Shown: positions 5,871-13,548 of the stretch, piece by piece
Layout: every line of letters starts with the position of its first letter
Numbering within the stretch: the stretch's first letter is position 1
NCBI GenBank assembly: GCA_016842005.1
Contig: JAENYD010000014.1
Location: forward strand, 1 to 64,000
Length of the DNA: 64,000 bases
DNA from: Clostridium thermobutyricum
Lineage (GTDB): Bacteria > Bacillota > Clostridia > Ch29
Direction: 5' to 3'
Notes under the pieces: generated by a model
Databases searched by the model: none
Told to the model about the DNA's origin: nothing
What the model saw: the letters and a program-made list of their open reading frames with translations, nothing else
Position numbers and translations under genes: made by a program

Positions 5871-7330
5871 TAATCCGGGAGAGCGATACGCCCCTGTATA
5901 TCCAGCTTTTCTGGCATCTTAAGAGACTGATTGAAGAAGGGGTGTTTGATGGAAATGAAAGGCTGCCGTCCATAAGAAAAATGGCGGGGGACCTGGAGGT
6001 TAACAATATCACCGTTGTTAATGCATATAAACTGCTTGAGAAGGAAGGGCTGGCATATTCCAGGATTGGAAGCGGCACTTATGTCTGCTCGGGGGGGCAT
6101 GACCGGCATGATCTCGAAAGGCCCGGCGCAGTAAGGAATGGTGTTCAAATAGACGGAGGAGGGGAGACCCATGTAAAGCCCGGGGTTATCAATTTTGCCA
6201 GTTCCACCCCTGATCCAGAGTTGTTTCCGGTGGAGCATTTCAAGATGCTTATAAACAGAGTTCTGGACAGGGATAGGGGTAATGCCTTCGGATACCATGA
6301 GATACAGGGATATCAGCCTTTGAGACAGGCTGTATGCGAATATCTCCGCAGTTATTCCATTGAGGCCTGTGTTGATAATATACAGGTGATATCAGGGGCC
6401 CAGCAGGGTATAGATGTGGTTTCCAAGGCCCTGATAGATTTTGGGGACTGTGTATTTGTGGAAAGCCCTACCTACAGGGGGGCTATAGAAGCCTTCCGTT
6501 CCAGGGGGGCACGGATAGTTGACATCCCCATGGAGGAGGACGGCATAGACCTGGAAGAACTGGAGCGTAAACTGCCTGTTTACAGGCCCAGGCTTATCTA
6601 TATCATACCCAATTTTCAGAATCCCACCGGCTGGTCATACTCGGAATACAAGAAAAAAAAGGTTCTGGAACTTATAAAGGGATATAACACCTATGTAGTG
6701 GAAGACGATTTTCTCAGCGAACTCGGATATACCCGAAGGAAGTTCGCCCCCCTGAAGGTTATGGACAGGGAAGAGAGGGTAATATACATCAAGAGTTTTT
6801 CCAAGATATTTATGCCGGGACTGAGGCTGGGCTTCATGGTAATTCCGGAGGGGCTGTGGAACAGGATACTGTCTGCCAAGCATGTTTCGGACATATCCAC
6901 TTCCGGGCTGCTGCAAAGGACTTTTGAACTGTATCTGAGGGACAATCTGTGGGTCAGGCATGTTTCGTATATGAAGGAGATATACAGTGGAAGATATGAA
7001 ATGTTTATAAAGGCGGTGGAAAAACATTTCCCCCGGGCAGTGTATTATAAAGACCCGGAAGGGGGTCTTCACCTCTGGTTCAAGCTGCCTGAGGGATATT
7101 TTGCAGGAGAGTTTTATAACCGGTGTCTGAAGCGGAATATTCTTATAACTCCAGGATCACTCTTCCATACGTCGAACACCGATGACAGCCATTTCAGGAT
7201 GAGTTTTGCCGCGGTAGCCCCTGAACGCATTGAACAGGGTGTTATTGCCGTTGCGGGAGTCCTGAAAGAATACCTGGCGGAGGAGCCTTTTTTTCCTTAC
7301 AGGACAGATGGCTACAGTCCCTTTGTGTAA
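5846..7330 (+). CDS. pdxR: MocR-family regulator, probable PdxR activator of pdxST
   Basis: 494 residues from a GTG start preceded by GGGGAGGATTTCC; the longer frame upstream lacks a site. An N-terminal GntR-type winged helix (SDTPLYIQLFWHL to NNITVVNAYKLLEKEGLAYSRIGSGTYV) is fused to a fold-type I aminotransferase domain with the NPTG motif (IPNFQNPTGW) and the PLP lysine in SFSKIF at about residue 320. MocR proteins of this kind sense PLP and activate pdxST. The divergent position and shared palindrome support that role. The aminotransferase domain is full length, so a true enzyme cannot be excluded but is less likely. Confidence 0.85.
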   Translation: MKKSVTIQLIRESDTPLYIQLFWHLKRLIEEGVFDGNERLPSIRKMAGDLEVNNITVVNAYKLLEKEGLAYSRIGSGTYVCSGGHDRHDLERPGAVRNGVQIDGGGETHVKPGVINFASSTPDPELFPVEHFKMLINRVLDRDRGNAFGYHEIQGYQPLRQAVCEYLRSYSIEACVDNIQVISGAQQGIDVVSKALIDFGDCVFVESPTYRGAIEAFRSRGARIVDIPMEEDGIDLEELERKLPVYRPRLIYIIPNFQNPTGWSYSEYKKKKVLELIKGYNTYVVEDDFLSELGYTRRKFAPLKVMDREERVIYIKSFSKIFMPGLRLGFMVIPEGLWNRILSAKHVSDISTSGLLQRTFELYLRDNLWVRHVSYMKEIYSGRYEMFIKAVEKHFPRAVYYKDPEGGLHLWFKLPEGYFAGEFYNRCLKRNILITPGSLFHTSNTDDSHFRMSFAAVAPERIEQGVIAVAGVLKEYLAEEPFFPYRTDGYSPFV

Positions 7331-7396
7331 TACTGGTTCCTGCCTCCGGCAGGACAAGGACCTGGATTAATGCAAATTTGGGAAGGAGAAAAATAT

Positions 7397-8143
7397 ATGG
7401 AAGGACCCAATGTTCCTTACTCTCAGGTGAGGGCGGTAATCGTCGACGGCAGGATCAGTGTGCCTATGGAGGAAAGGCTTGTTCGCATGGGTATGGACGT
7501 TATAAAGACAGTAAGACATCCCCGCTTGTACCCGGCTGTTTCATACCATCCCGACCTTGTTGTCTGCCCTGTAGGGAGGGGCAGGATGGTGGTGGCTCCG
7601 GAGATGTTTGAGTATTATAAAAGGGCTCTTGCTCCATACAGGGTCCGGTTGATAAAAGGGGAAAAGATGCTGTCAGGCAACTATCCCATGAATATAGCAT
7701 ATAATATAGCATCAACGGGGAAAAAAGCTGTCCTGTACTCCAGGCACACAGATCCGGCTGTGATGCGTGAACTGAAGGGCAATAACACTGAACTGGTAGA
7801 GGTAAAGCAGGGTTATGCCAAATGCTCCACAGCTATTGTGAGCGAAAATGCCATTATAACTTCGGATAAGGGAATTGCACGTAAATCCGGGGAAAAAGGG
7901 GTGGATGTGCTGCTTATCAGGTCGGGGCATATCAGACTGGAAGGACTGGATTATGGTTTCATAGGTGGATGCTGCGGCAGAATTAGTGAAGATTATATAT
8001 TGTTTACCGGGAATATATCTTTTCACCCTGATGGAGAACTGATAAAAAATTTTTTGAAAAAATACAATATTTGTCCTGTTGGTTTACATGACCATATGCT
8101 TGTGGATTTAGGTTCCATAGTACCTGTGGTGGAAAAAAATTGA
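7397..8143 (+). CDS. DUF6873-like conserved protein
   Basis: A 248-residue soluble protein of the Clostridia-type family annotated as DUF6873 (GME fold). It contains KGEKMLSGNYPMNIAYNIA at about 90, a block GYAKCSTAIVSENAIITSDKGI and a conserved GFIGGCCGR motif followed by FTGNISFHPDG and a C-terminal HDHMLVDLGSIVPV. The GME fold is shared with amidinotransferases and dimethylarginine hydrolases; here a cysteine in GGCCGR and a late histidine are candidates for a catalytic pair, by analogy only. Start at the ATG after GGAAGGAG. It sits 65 bases after pdxR and could be cotranscribed with it. The biochemical role is unknown to me. Confidence 0.6.
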   Translation: MEGPNVPYSQVRAVIVDGRISVPMEERLVRMGMDVIKTVRHPRLYPAVSYHPDLVVCPVGRGRMVVAPEMFEYYKRALAPYRVRLIKGEKMLSGNYPMNIAYNIASTGKKAVLYSRHTDPAVMRELKGNNTELVEVKQGYAKCSTAIVSENAIITSDKGIARKSGEKGVDVLLIRSGHIRLEGLDYGFIGGCCGRISEDYILFTGNISFHPDGELIKNFLKKYNICPVGLHDHMLVDLGSIVPVVEKN

Positions 8144-8223
8144 TATGTAATATATGTATTATATTTAAGGGCGGAATAGCTGTTTTTCGCGATACGCATA
8201 ATATTACTGAAAGGGGTGAAAAA

Positions 8224-9135
8224 ATGGATCTGATATCCATTGGCGTTAGTGATGAAATAGACCAGGTCTATGAGAGGCTTACATTGGAACTTGATGTACT
8301 TAGCAAACAGGGTATTGATGTATGTATAAATCAAAGACATCAGGGAAGCATTCTGTTCCTGGACTGCAGTGTTTCGGGAGATCTCATGGATAATTATTCC
8401 TATAATGATATAGTATATGTTTCAAAACACTATATAGCTAATGCTATTTCAAATATAATTATAGATTTTTGGGAAATGAAAATACTCAGGAAGATTGTGG
8501 ACAGTAATTACTATTATTTCAGCCCGCAAGAAAGAGAAAGGATACTGGCCTTTGCCGGCAAGACCCTCGGTGCCGAGGAGAATTATAAAGGCGAAGGATG
8601 CATATACAGACTGAGCAGAAAAGCCCGTGTACTCCAGAAGATACTGGATTATCTTGATTGTAACAGTAAAATAATAATAGACGGTTTTGTCAGATTCAGG
8701 ATGAGAGACTATATAGCTGAACTGGAAGATGCAGTAGACAGGGCTGTGGAAGAGTACCTGATGGAGAGGGAATACAATGAATTCATAAAACTGCTGAGGT
8801 ATTTTGTGGAAATACAGGAACCCAAGGTGGATACCGTAAATATATTGAAAAACGTGGACGGTAGTTATAAACTGCTGGACGGGCAGGGACATACAATAAA
8901 CAGCGAACTGCTGGATGATCTGGGAGGGGAGGTCAGTGACAGCAGTATTAATTACGATGACCTGCTGATAAGCTCTCTCATAACCCTTGCCCCCAGCAGA
9001 ATTGTGTTTCACAGCGTGACTGCCGTTCCCGGCAACGAAATACTGGATACCATAAAGAAGGTGTTTCATCAGAAGGTTGCCATATGCCATGGATGCGATA
9101 TGTGTTATATGAAGAAGCCTCTGGAAAAAGAATAG
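8224..9135 (+). CDS. ytxC: Sporulation protein YtxC-like
   Basis: A 303-residue protein matching the YtxC family of endospore formers: internal blocks FVRFRMRDYIAELEDAVDRA, VEEYLMEREYNEFIKLLRYF and the C-terminal APSRIVFHS ... NEILDTIKKVF are typical. The start ATG follows AAAGGGGTGAAAA; an upstream in-frame ATG lacks a site and overlaps the previous gene. The family is made under sporulation control and its exact function is unknown. A C-terminal CHGCDMCYM run could bind metal. Its presence is one of the main reasons for calling the organism a spore former. Confidence 0.82.
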   Translation: MDLISIGVSDEIDQVYERLTLELDVLSKQGIDVCINQRHQGSILFLDCSVSGDLMDNYSYNDIVYVSKHYIANAISNIIIDFWEMKILRKIVDSNYYYFSPQERERILAFAGKTLGAEENYKGEGCIYRLSRKARVLQKILDYLDCNSKIIIDGFVRFRMRDYIAELEDAVDRAVEEYLMEREYNEFIKLLRYFVEIQEPKVDTVNILKNVDGSYKLLDGQGHTINSELLDDLGGEVSDSSINYDDLLISSLITLAPSRIVFHSVTAVPGNEILDTIKKVFHQKVAICHGCDMCYMKKPLEKE

Positions 9136-9158
9136 GAGCATGCAAAGGATATATTATC

Positions 9159-9211
9159 ATATGGGAGAAGGGACAGGCTGTGCCGCGTACAGCCTGTCCC
9201 TTCTCCCATAT
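9159..9211. terminator. Bidirectional terminator with 23-bp perfect stem
   Basis: Bases 9159-9181 and 9189-9211 are perfect inverted repeats (ATATGGGAGAAGGGACAGGC at the left start) around loop GCCGCGT. It separates the convergent ytxC and znuB genes; a T run (TTTTTT) follows on the plus strand. Confidence 0.9.
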
Positions 9212-9220
9212 TACATTTTT

Positions 9221-10075
9221 TCAGGATGGGAGACAGTGGTCTGAAGGGTCCGGGGTCTTCCTGAAAGCGGGTAACATAATTTTCCGGAACGCCGCTGAAA
9301 CGAAATAACCGGTTGTTGACAGCAGGGCTATGGCTGCTCCGGAGGGCAGGTTAAACCGGTAGGAAAGGAATAAACCGGTGAGACAGAGCGCCATACCCAG
9401 AAAAACGGATACAAGCATTATTCTTTTCAGGTCATAGGTAAAGAGCCTGGCTATGGATGCCGGAACCGTCAGGAGGGTCATGACCAGTATTATACCTACC
9501 ACCTTTATTATCACAATTATGGTTAAGGCAATCAGAACGAAAAGGAAGTATTCAAGATAAACGGTTCCTATGCCCTGTATGGCGGCAAATTCTTCATCAA
9601 ACATATAAGCCTTCCAGTAATTGAACAAAGAGATGACAGCGACCAGTATAACGGTGTCCAGAACCAGTATCAGTTTTATGTATGTTCTGGAAACAGTTAG
9701 AATATCACCAAACAAATACGAGGTCATGTCAGGGGGATAACCCGGTGTCAATGCAATAAACAGAATACCCAGGGCCATTCCGGCGGACCAGAACATACCC
9801 ACCAGGGCATCCGGAGGGGTGCGGGTTTTCCGGTTGACGGCGGATATTCCCAGGGATGCCAGAACAGCTATGACAAGCCCCCCGAATATGGGTTCAATAT
9901 TAAAATAATAGCCCATGCCTATACCGCCAAAGGAAATATGGGCTATACCGCCGCTCATCATAACCAGTTTTTTTTCGATTATAATGGTGCCTATGATACC
10001 GCATACAATGCTTGCCAGTAATGCGCCTGCTACGGCATTCTGAAGGAAGGTATACTGAAAAAGGGCCTTTATCAT
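9221..10075 (-). CDS. znuB: Zinc/manganese ABC transporter permease
   Basis: A 284-residue integral membrane protein of the ABC-3 family with about eight hydrophobic segments, typical blocks MMSGGIAHISFGGIGMGYY and FAAIQGIGTVYLEY, and a late GIILVMTLLTVPASIARL. It forms the membrane channel for divalent metal import with the ATPase znuC. The ATG overlaps the znuC stop by four bases (ATGA) and is preceded by AAGGAGAG, so translation is coupled. Zinc rather than manganese is suggested by the adjacent Fur/Zur gene and is not proven. Confidence 0.88.
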   Translation of the reverse strand: MIKALFQYTFLQNAVAGALLASIVCGIIGTIIIEKKLVMMSGGIAHISFGGIGMGYYFNIEPIFGGLVIAVLASLGISAVNRKTRTPPDALVGMFWSAGMALGILFIALTPGYPPDMTSYLFGDILTVSRTYIKLILVLDTVILVAVISLFNYWKAYMFDEEFAAIQGIGTVYLEYFLFVLIALTIIVIIKVVGIILVMTLLTVPASIARLFTYDLKRIMLVSVFLGMALCLTGLFLSYRFNLPSGAAIALLSTTGYFVSAAFRKIMLPAFRKTPDPSDHCLPS

Positions 10076-10815
10076 GATATTCTCTCCTTGTGGCACCCCG
10101 GTATCCGTTGTGGAAAGCCGTGGATCAGGTCTACGGGGCATCCGTATACTTTTTCCAGCCTGTCCCCTGTCAACCGGGCGTCACCGTGGTATAACAGCTT
10201 CTGGTTCAGACAGGCAATGCTGTTTACGTAGCAAGAGACAGCACTCAAATCATGGCTTACCATCACAATGGTCATGTGCTCATTCAATTTTTCCAGCAAC
10301 TCGAATATCTCTGTCCGGGAATGGGCATCAATATTTGCTGTAGGTTCGTCCAGAAGGAGTATATCCGGCTGGGCGGTCAGGGCTCTGGCAATAAGTATTT
10401 TCTGGACCTGTCCTCCGGACAACTGCCTTATATGCCTTTTTCTGAGCTCCAGGATGCCCAGCCGTTCCATTATGCTGTCGGCTTTTTTTACATCTTCCGG
10501 GGTGTATCGGTGAAACGGTTTCAGGGGTTTTTTCAGCATGCCGGTTAAAACAACATCCAGCACATTTATGGGGAAATACCTGTTAAAGGCTGAATATTGC
10601 GGGACATAGCCCATGAGGGGGTTGCTGTTCACTATTACTTCACCCGCGGAAGGTTTTACCAATCCCAGCAGCACTTTTAAAAGGGTGGTTTTTCCTCCTC
10701 CGTTGGGACCGATAATGCCCAGAAATTCACCTTCTTCTATTTTCAGGTTAATATCCTTCAGGGCACATACCCGGTTATAGTAAACACTGACATTTTTTAA
10801 TTGAAAGACGTACAT
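10072..10815 (-). CDS. znuC: Zinc/manganese ABC transporter ATP-binding protein
   Basis: 247-residue ABC ATPase with Walker A GPNGGGKTT at about 37, a Q-loop in GYVPQYSAF, signature LSGGQVQK at about 130, Walker B ILLLDEPTAN and the switch histidine in MVSHD. Residue blocks such as RYFPINVLDVVLTGML match the metal-import subgroup. It lies between the binding-protein gene and the permease gene in one minus-strand operon. Confidence 0.9.
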   Translation of the reverse strand: MYVFQLKNVSVYYNRVCALKDINLKIEEGEFLGIIGPNGGGKTTLLKVLLGLVKPSAGEVIVNSNPLMGYVPQYSAFNRYFPINVLDVVLTGMLKKPLKPFHRYTPEDVKKADSIMERLGILELRKRHIRQLSGGQVQKILIARALTAQPDILLLDEPTANIDAHSRTEIFELLEKLNEHMTIVMVSHDLSAVSCYVNSIACLNQKLLYHGDARLTGDRLEKVYGCPVDLIHGFPQRIPGCHKERIS

Positions 10816-10826
10816 AAATATCGCTC

Positions 10827-11711
10827 CTACTGCAATACATTTTTGAACGTATTGGCAATTTTTCTCAGATTATCAATATAGTCGGGGGCCAGGGGTGCTA
10901 CCTGCTCGGTTGTTCCCCCTATTTCCTCCGCCAGTGTGCGGGACTGGGCACTGTCAATTTCAGCCTGGTAGAATACAGCCTTTATACCCTTTTCCCGGGC
11001 AATGTCTATAATCCTCTGCAGGTCCCTGGCAGTAGCTTCTTTTCCCTCTTGCTCAACGGCAATCATCTCCAGGCCGTAATCCTCCGCAAAATAGCCAAAG
11101 GCAGGATGGTATACTATAAAGGCCTTTTGTTTCATATCCTTCAAGGCATCTCCTATTTCCCGATCAAGGGCATCCAGTTCATTAATATAGTCCCGGGCGT
11201 TCTTCTCGAAGGTCTCTCTGTTCTCCGGGGACAGTATTCCCAATTCATCGGCCACAACATCCACAATTAATTTCACCCGTTTCGGCGAAAGCCAGATGTG
11301 GGGGTCCCGCTCTTTTTTTTCCTGGTCAAAATATCTGTGGGGGTAGGTTGCTCCCACAATATCCGCCAGGGGAACTATTTTCAACCGGTTGTTCAGTTCC
11401 CTGGCTTTGGGCAGTATATTGGCCTCTTCGGCCGGTACACCGATGGTGAAATACAGGGATGCCCTTCCGAATTTCTCCATCTCTCCGGGGGAGGGCTGAT
11501 GGTTGACAGGGCTGTATCCCGGCGGTATCATAACCACCACATCCGCCAGGTCTTTTGCCACCGCTTCCACAAAGGTTTTTTGCGGTACTATTGATACGGC
11601 TACCGTCAATTTGCCGTCACCGGGCCCTTCTACGGATTTCCCGGCACAGCCTGTTAGATTGATTATACCCATTACCAGAAAGACATATATCCAATTCCTT
11701 AAAGAAGTCAT
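10827..11711 (-). CDS. znuA: Zinc/manganese ABC transporter substrate-binding lipoprotein
   Basis: A 294-residue cluster A-I solute-binding protein. The N-terminus is a lipoprotein signal (hydrophobic helix ending NLTGC). Metal ligands of the family are visible: His in VNHQPSPGEM, His in DPHIWLSPK and His in VYHPAFGYFAEDYGL, with a late Glu or Asp in the QAEIDSAQSRTLAEE region. The long histidine-rich loop of many zinc-specific ZnuA proteins is absent (only GATYPHRYFDQEKKERDPHIW), so manganese or another metal is possible. The start ATG follows AGGAGGAAGCAAG. Confidence 0.88.
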   Translation of the reverse strand: MTSLRNWIYVFLVMGIINLTGCAGKSVEGPGDGKLTVAVSIVPQKTFVEAVAKDLADVVVMIPPGYSPVNHQPSPGEMEKFGRASLYFTIGVPAEEANILPKARELNNRLKIVPLADIVGATYPHRYFDQEKKERDPHIWLSPKRVKLIVDVVADELGILSPENRETFEKNARDYINELDALDREIGDALKDMKQKAFIVYHPAFGYFAEDYGLEMIAVEQEGKEATARDLQRIIDIAREKGIKAVFYQAEIDSAQSRTLAEEIGGTTEQVAPLAPDYIDNLRKIANTFKNVLQ

Positions 11712-11727
11712 CTTGCTTCCTCCTATT

Positions 11728-11782
11728 TGCAATTCATTTGCATTTACATATTTATTATATACCCGTATGGGGAAAAGTATAA
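11728..11782 (-). promoter_or_regulatory. Promoter and candidate metalloregulator operator of znuABC
   Basis: On the minus strand TTATAC (11777-11782), 17 bases, TATAAT (11754-11759) form a promoter. Just downstream of the expected start point lies TGCAA-ATGAA-TTGCA (11728-11742), an inverted repeat with 12 of 15 symmetric positions, placed where a repressor would block transcription. It differs from the classic Bacillus Zur box. Confidence 0.5.
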
Positions 11783-11810
11783 CTCCCGTAATGTATTATT
11801 TGGAGGGGAA

Positions 11811-11900
11811 ATGGGTGATTTTGGGCTGTATACCGCAAATATGGGGCAGAAACTGTATAATGTTAAATTTGAGGGTCATCGAAATGCTTTTTTCGCATGA
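11811..11900 (+). CDS. Weak candidate 29-residue peptide
   Basis: An ATG two bases after GGAGGGGAA opens a 29-codon frame (MGDFGLYTANMGQKLYN start) in the 307-base znuA-fur intergenic region. I recognise no family. The Shine-Dalgarno sequence is strong but very close to the start, and chance is likely. The rest of the intergenic region (11901-12018) is AT-rich with no clear motif. Confidence 0.2.
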   Translation: MGDFGLYTANMGQKLYNVKFEGHRNAFFA

Positions 11901-12018
11901 AAGAAGCAATGTATTCCTTTCAACAGGTAGATATTTTGATTTTCAATGGGTTTTACTATATTATTAAATAAGGTGAATGAAGGATACCAGTATTAATTTA
12001 TCCGGGAGAGGGTTCACG

Positions 12019-12462
12019 ATGAATATTGAGGATCTGAAAAGCAGGGTAAAATCCGGCGGATACAAAATCACGCCCCAGAGGAAGGCCATATTGACGGTAC
12101 TGCTTGAGCACAGGGGTTGCTTTATATCGGTAGAAAAAATATGCGAAGAAACGAGGAAAATACATCCGGAGATTAATATTACTACGGTGTACAGGAACCT
12201 GGATATTTTTGAAAACCTGCATATAGTCCACAAGATATTCATTGATGAAGGGGTTTCCCGCTATGATATAATTTCGGTTGATGCCCATCATCACCATATT
12301 ATCTGTAAGGGCTGTGGAAAGACCGAGGTTATAGAGTTCTGCCCCCTTGGTGACCTTGTCGGCCTGGCGGAAGAGAAGAAATTCACATTGACGGGGCATA
12401 AGATAGAATTGTACGGTTTCTGCGATAAATGCAAAAAGAAAAACGATGGTGCCGGTAAATGA
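12019..12462 (+). CDS. Fur-family metalloregulator, probable Zur
   Basis: A 147-residue Fur/Zur/PerR family repressor. The winged helix (GYKITPQRKAILTVLLEH ... INITTVYRNLDIF) is followed by the dimerisation domain with the metal ligands DAHHHHIICKGCGK and a second cysteine pair in FCDKCKKK, i.e. the structural CxxC-CxxC zinc site. Divergent orientation from znuABC suggests a zinc-uptake regulator, but the paralogue class (Fur, Zur, PerR, Mur) cannot be fixed from sequence alone. Start at the ATG after GGGAGAGGGTTCACG; the longer frame has no site. Confidence 0.85.
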   Translation: MNIEDLKSRVKSGGYKITPQRKAILTVLLEHRGCFISVEKICEETRKIHPEINITTVYRNLDIFENLHIVHKIFIDEGVSRYDIISVDAHHHHIICKGCGKTEVIEFCPLGDLVGLAEEKKFTLTGHKIELYGFCDKCKKKNDGAGK

Positions 12463-12545
12463 CGGTATTTTCTGCATCCGGTTTTTTGCAGGCAACAGAT
12501 TTGATATACTTATCAGGACATGATTAGTATTCCGGAGGAATGTAA

Positions 12546-13148
12546 ATGCTACTCAAAACATTGATAATGGCTGCTGTAGGGGCAATAATAGGATGGTTCA
12601 CCAACAGGATAGCGATAAGGATGCTTTTCAGACCCAAGACCCCCGTAGTCCTACCCCTTACGGGGATGAAGCTTCAGGGATTGATACCCAGGAGGCGGCA
12701 GGAAATAGCCGCCAGAATAGGTGAAGTGGTGGAAAAGGAACTGGTTTCCATAGAAGAGATAGTTATAGAGCTTTCGGCAGAGAAGAACCGGATTGAGATA
12801 TTGAGGCTGATAAAGTCCAATGCGGCAAAGATTACACTGGAAAAACTGCCGGTTTTTTTCCCTCATTCCATTAAGGAAGTCATAGTCGACTATATAAACG
12901 ATATTATCGACCGGCAGGGGGAGAGGATTATCGACGAAATGGCCGAGAGAATCATACACAAGGCCACCACCGAGATGAACCTCAGACAGATGATTGAGGG
13001 AAAGATAAACCAGTTCGACCTGGACAGGCTGGAAGAAATAATACTGTCGGTGGCGGGCAGGGAGCTGAAGCATATAGAATACCTCGGGGCCCTGATAGGG
13101 TTTTTCATAGGCCTGGGGCAGGCCCTGATAATCCACCTGATAGGATAG
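12546..13148 (+). CDS. DUF445-family membrane protein
   Basis: A 200-residue protein of the DUF445 (YheB-like) family. The N-terminal helix carries the conserved GAIIGWFTNRIAIRMLFRP block at about 12-30, followed by LPLTGMKLQGLIPRRRQEIA; the middle is amphipathic and charged, and the C-terminus is a second membrane helix (GALIGFFIGLGQALIIHLIG). It is about half the length of the B. subtilis YheB protein, as is usual for the short clostridial form. The start ATG follows CGGAGGAATGTAA. Function unknown; related proteins are linked to spore or cell-envelope assembly. Confidence 0.75.
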   Translation: MLLKTLIMAAVGAIIGWFTNRIAIRMLFRPKTPVVLPLTGMKLQGLIPRRRQEIAARIGEVVEKELVSIEEIVIELSAEKNRIEILRLIKSNAAKITLEKLPVFFPHSIKEVIVDYINDIIDRQGERIIDEMAERIIHKATTEMNLRQMIEGKINQFDLDRLEEIILSVAGRELKHIEYLGALIGFFIGLGQALIIHLIG

Positions 13149-13209
13149 AGCGAAATCTATTTCAGGTGGCAGACTATTCGATCAATTTGCATAATTTTGT
13201 ATAATAATG

Positions 13210-13238
13210 TTGACAGTCAGGTAAAATAGCATTATAAT
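13210..13238 (+). promoter_or_regulatory. Promoter of the thrS T-box transcript
   Basis: TTGACA (13210-13215), 17-base spacer, TATAAT (13233-13238); consensus hexamers. Confidence 0.9.
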
Positions 13239-13244
13239 AACAAA

Positions 13245-13490
13245 GAAACAGGATATAAAGGCTGTGAAGGGAAGAGTAGAGGGCAAGAGGCCTTAAGAGA
13301 GAAGATGCCGCAGGCTGGAAGCATCTTCAGGTGCTCGCCTTTGAAGACCGTCCCGGAGCCGTGTGTGTTAGAAGCATTGCCGGTGGCACCGTTACAGCCA
13401 CAATGAGTGGGTATTCATCAATGAGGGTGGAACCGCGGGAATAACCTCCCGTCCCTTTGCCGTTGCTGGGGGCGGGAGGCTTTTGATTTT
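13245..13490 (+). promoter_or_regulatory. T-box riboswitch (threonine) ahead of thrS
   Basis: The leader contains the antiterminator T-box AGGGTGGAACCGCGGG (13424-13439) followed by a terminator stem CCTCCCG/CGGGAGG (13445-13451 with 13473-13479) and TTTTGATTTTTT. In stem I the segment TTTGAAG-ACC-GTCCCGGAGC places ACC (13347-13349), a threonine codon, in the specifier position; the pheS leader at 39.6 kb has the same context with TTC. Uncharged tRNA-Thr should bind and switch thrS on. Confidence 0.95.
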
Positions 13491-13548
13491 TTGGGGATAT
13501 GGATTCTCAAAGGAGCGTTCTAATAATCTTTTGAATGGAGGAGATTTT

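Noticed and set aside
8449-9141. A 230-codon minus-strand frame opposite ytxC
   Set aside because: The plus-strand frame has family motifs and a ribosome binding site; the minus one has neither.
13128-13170. Hairpin CCACCTGA/TCAGGTGG at the end of the DUF445 gene as terminator
   Set aside because: No T run follows and the left arm lies in the coding end; kept out for lack of support.
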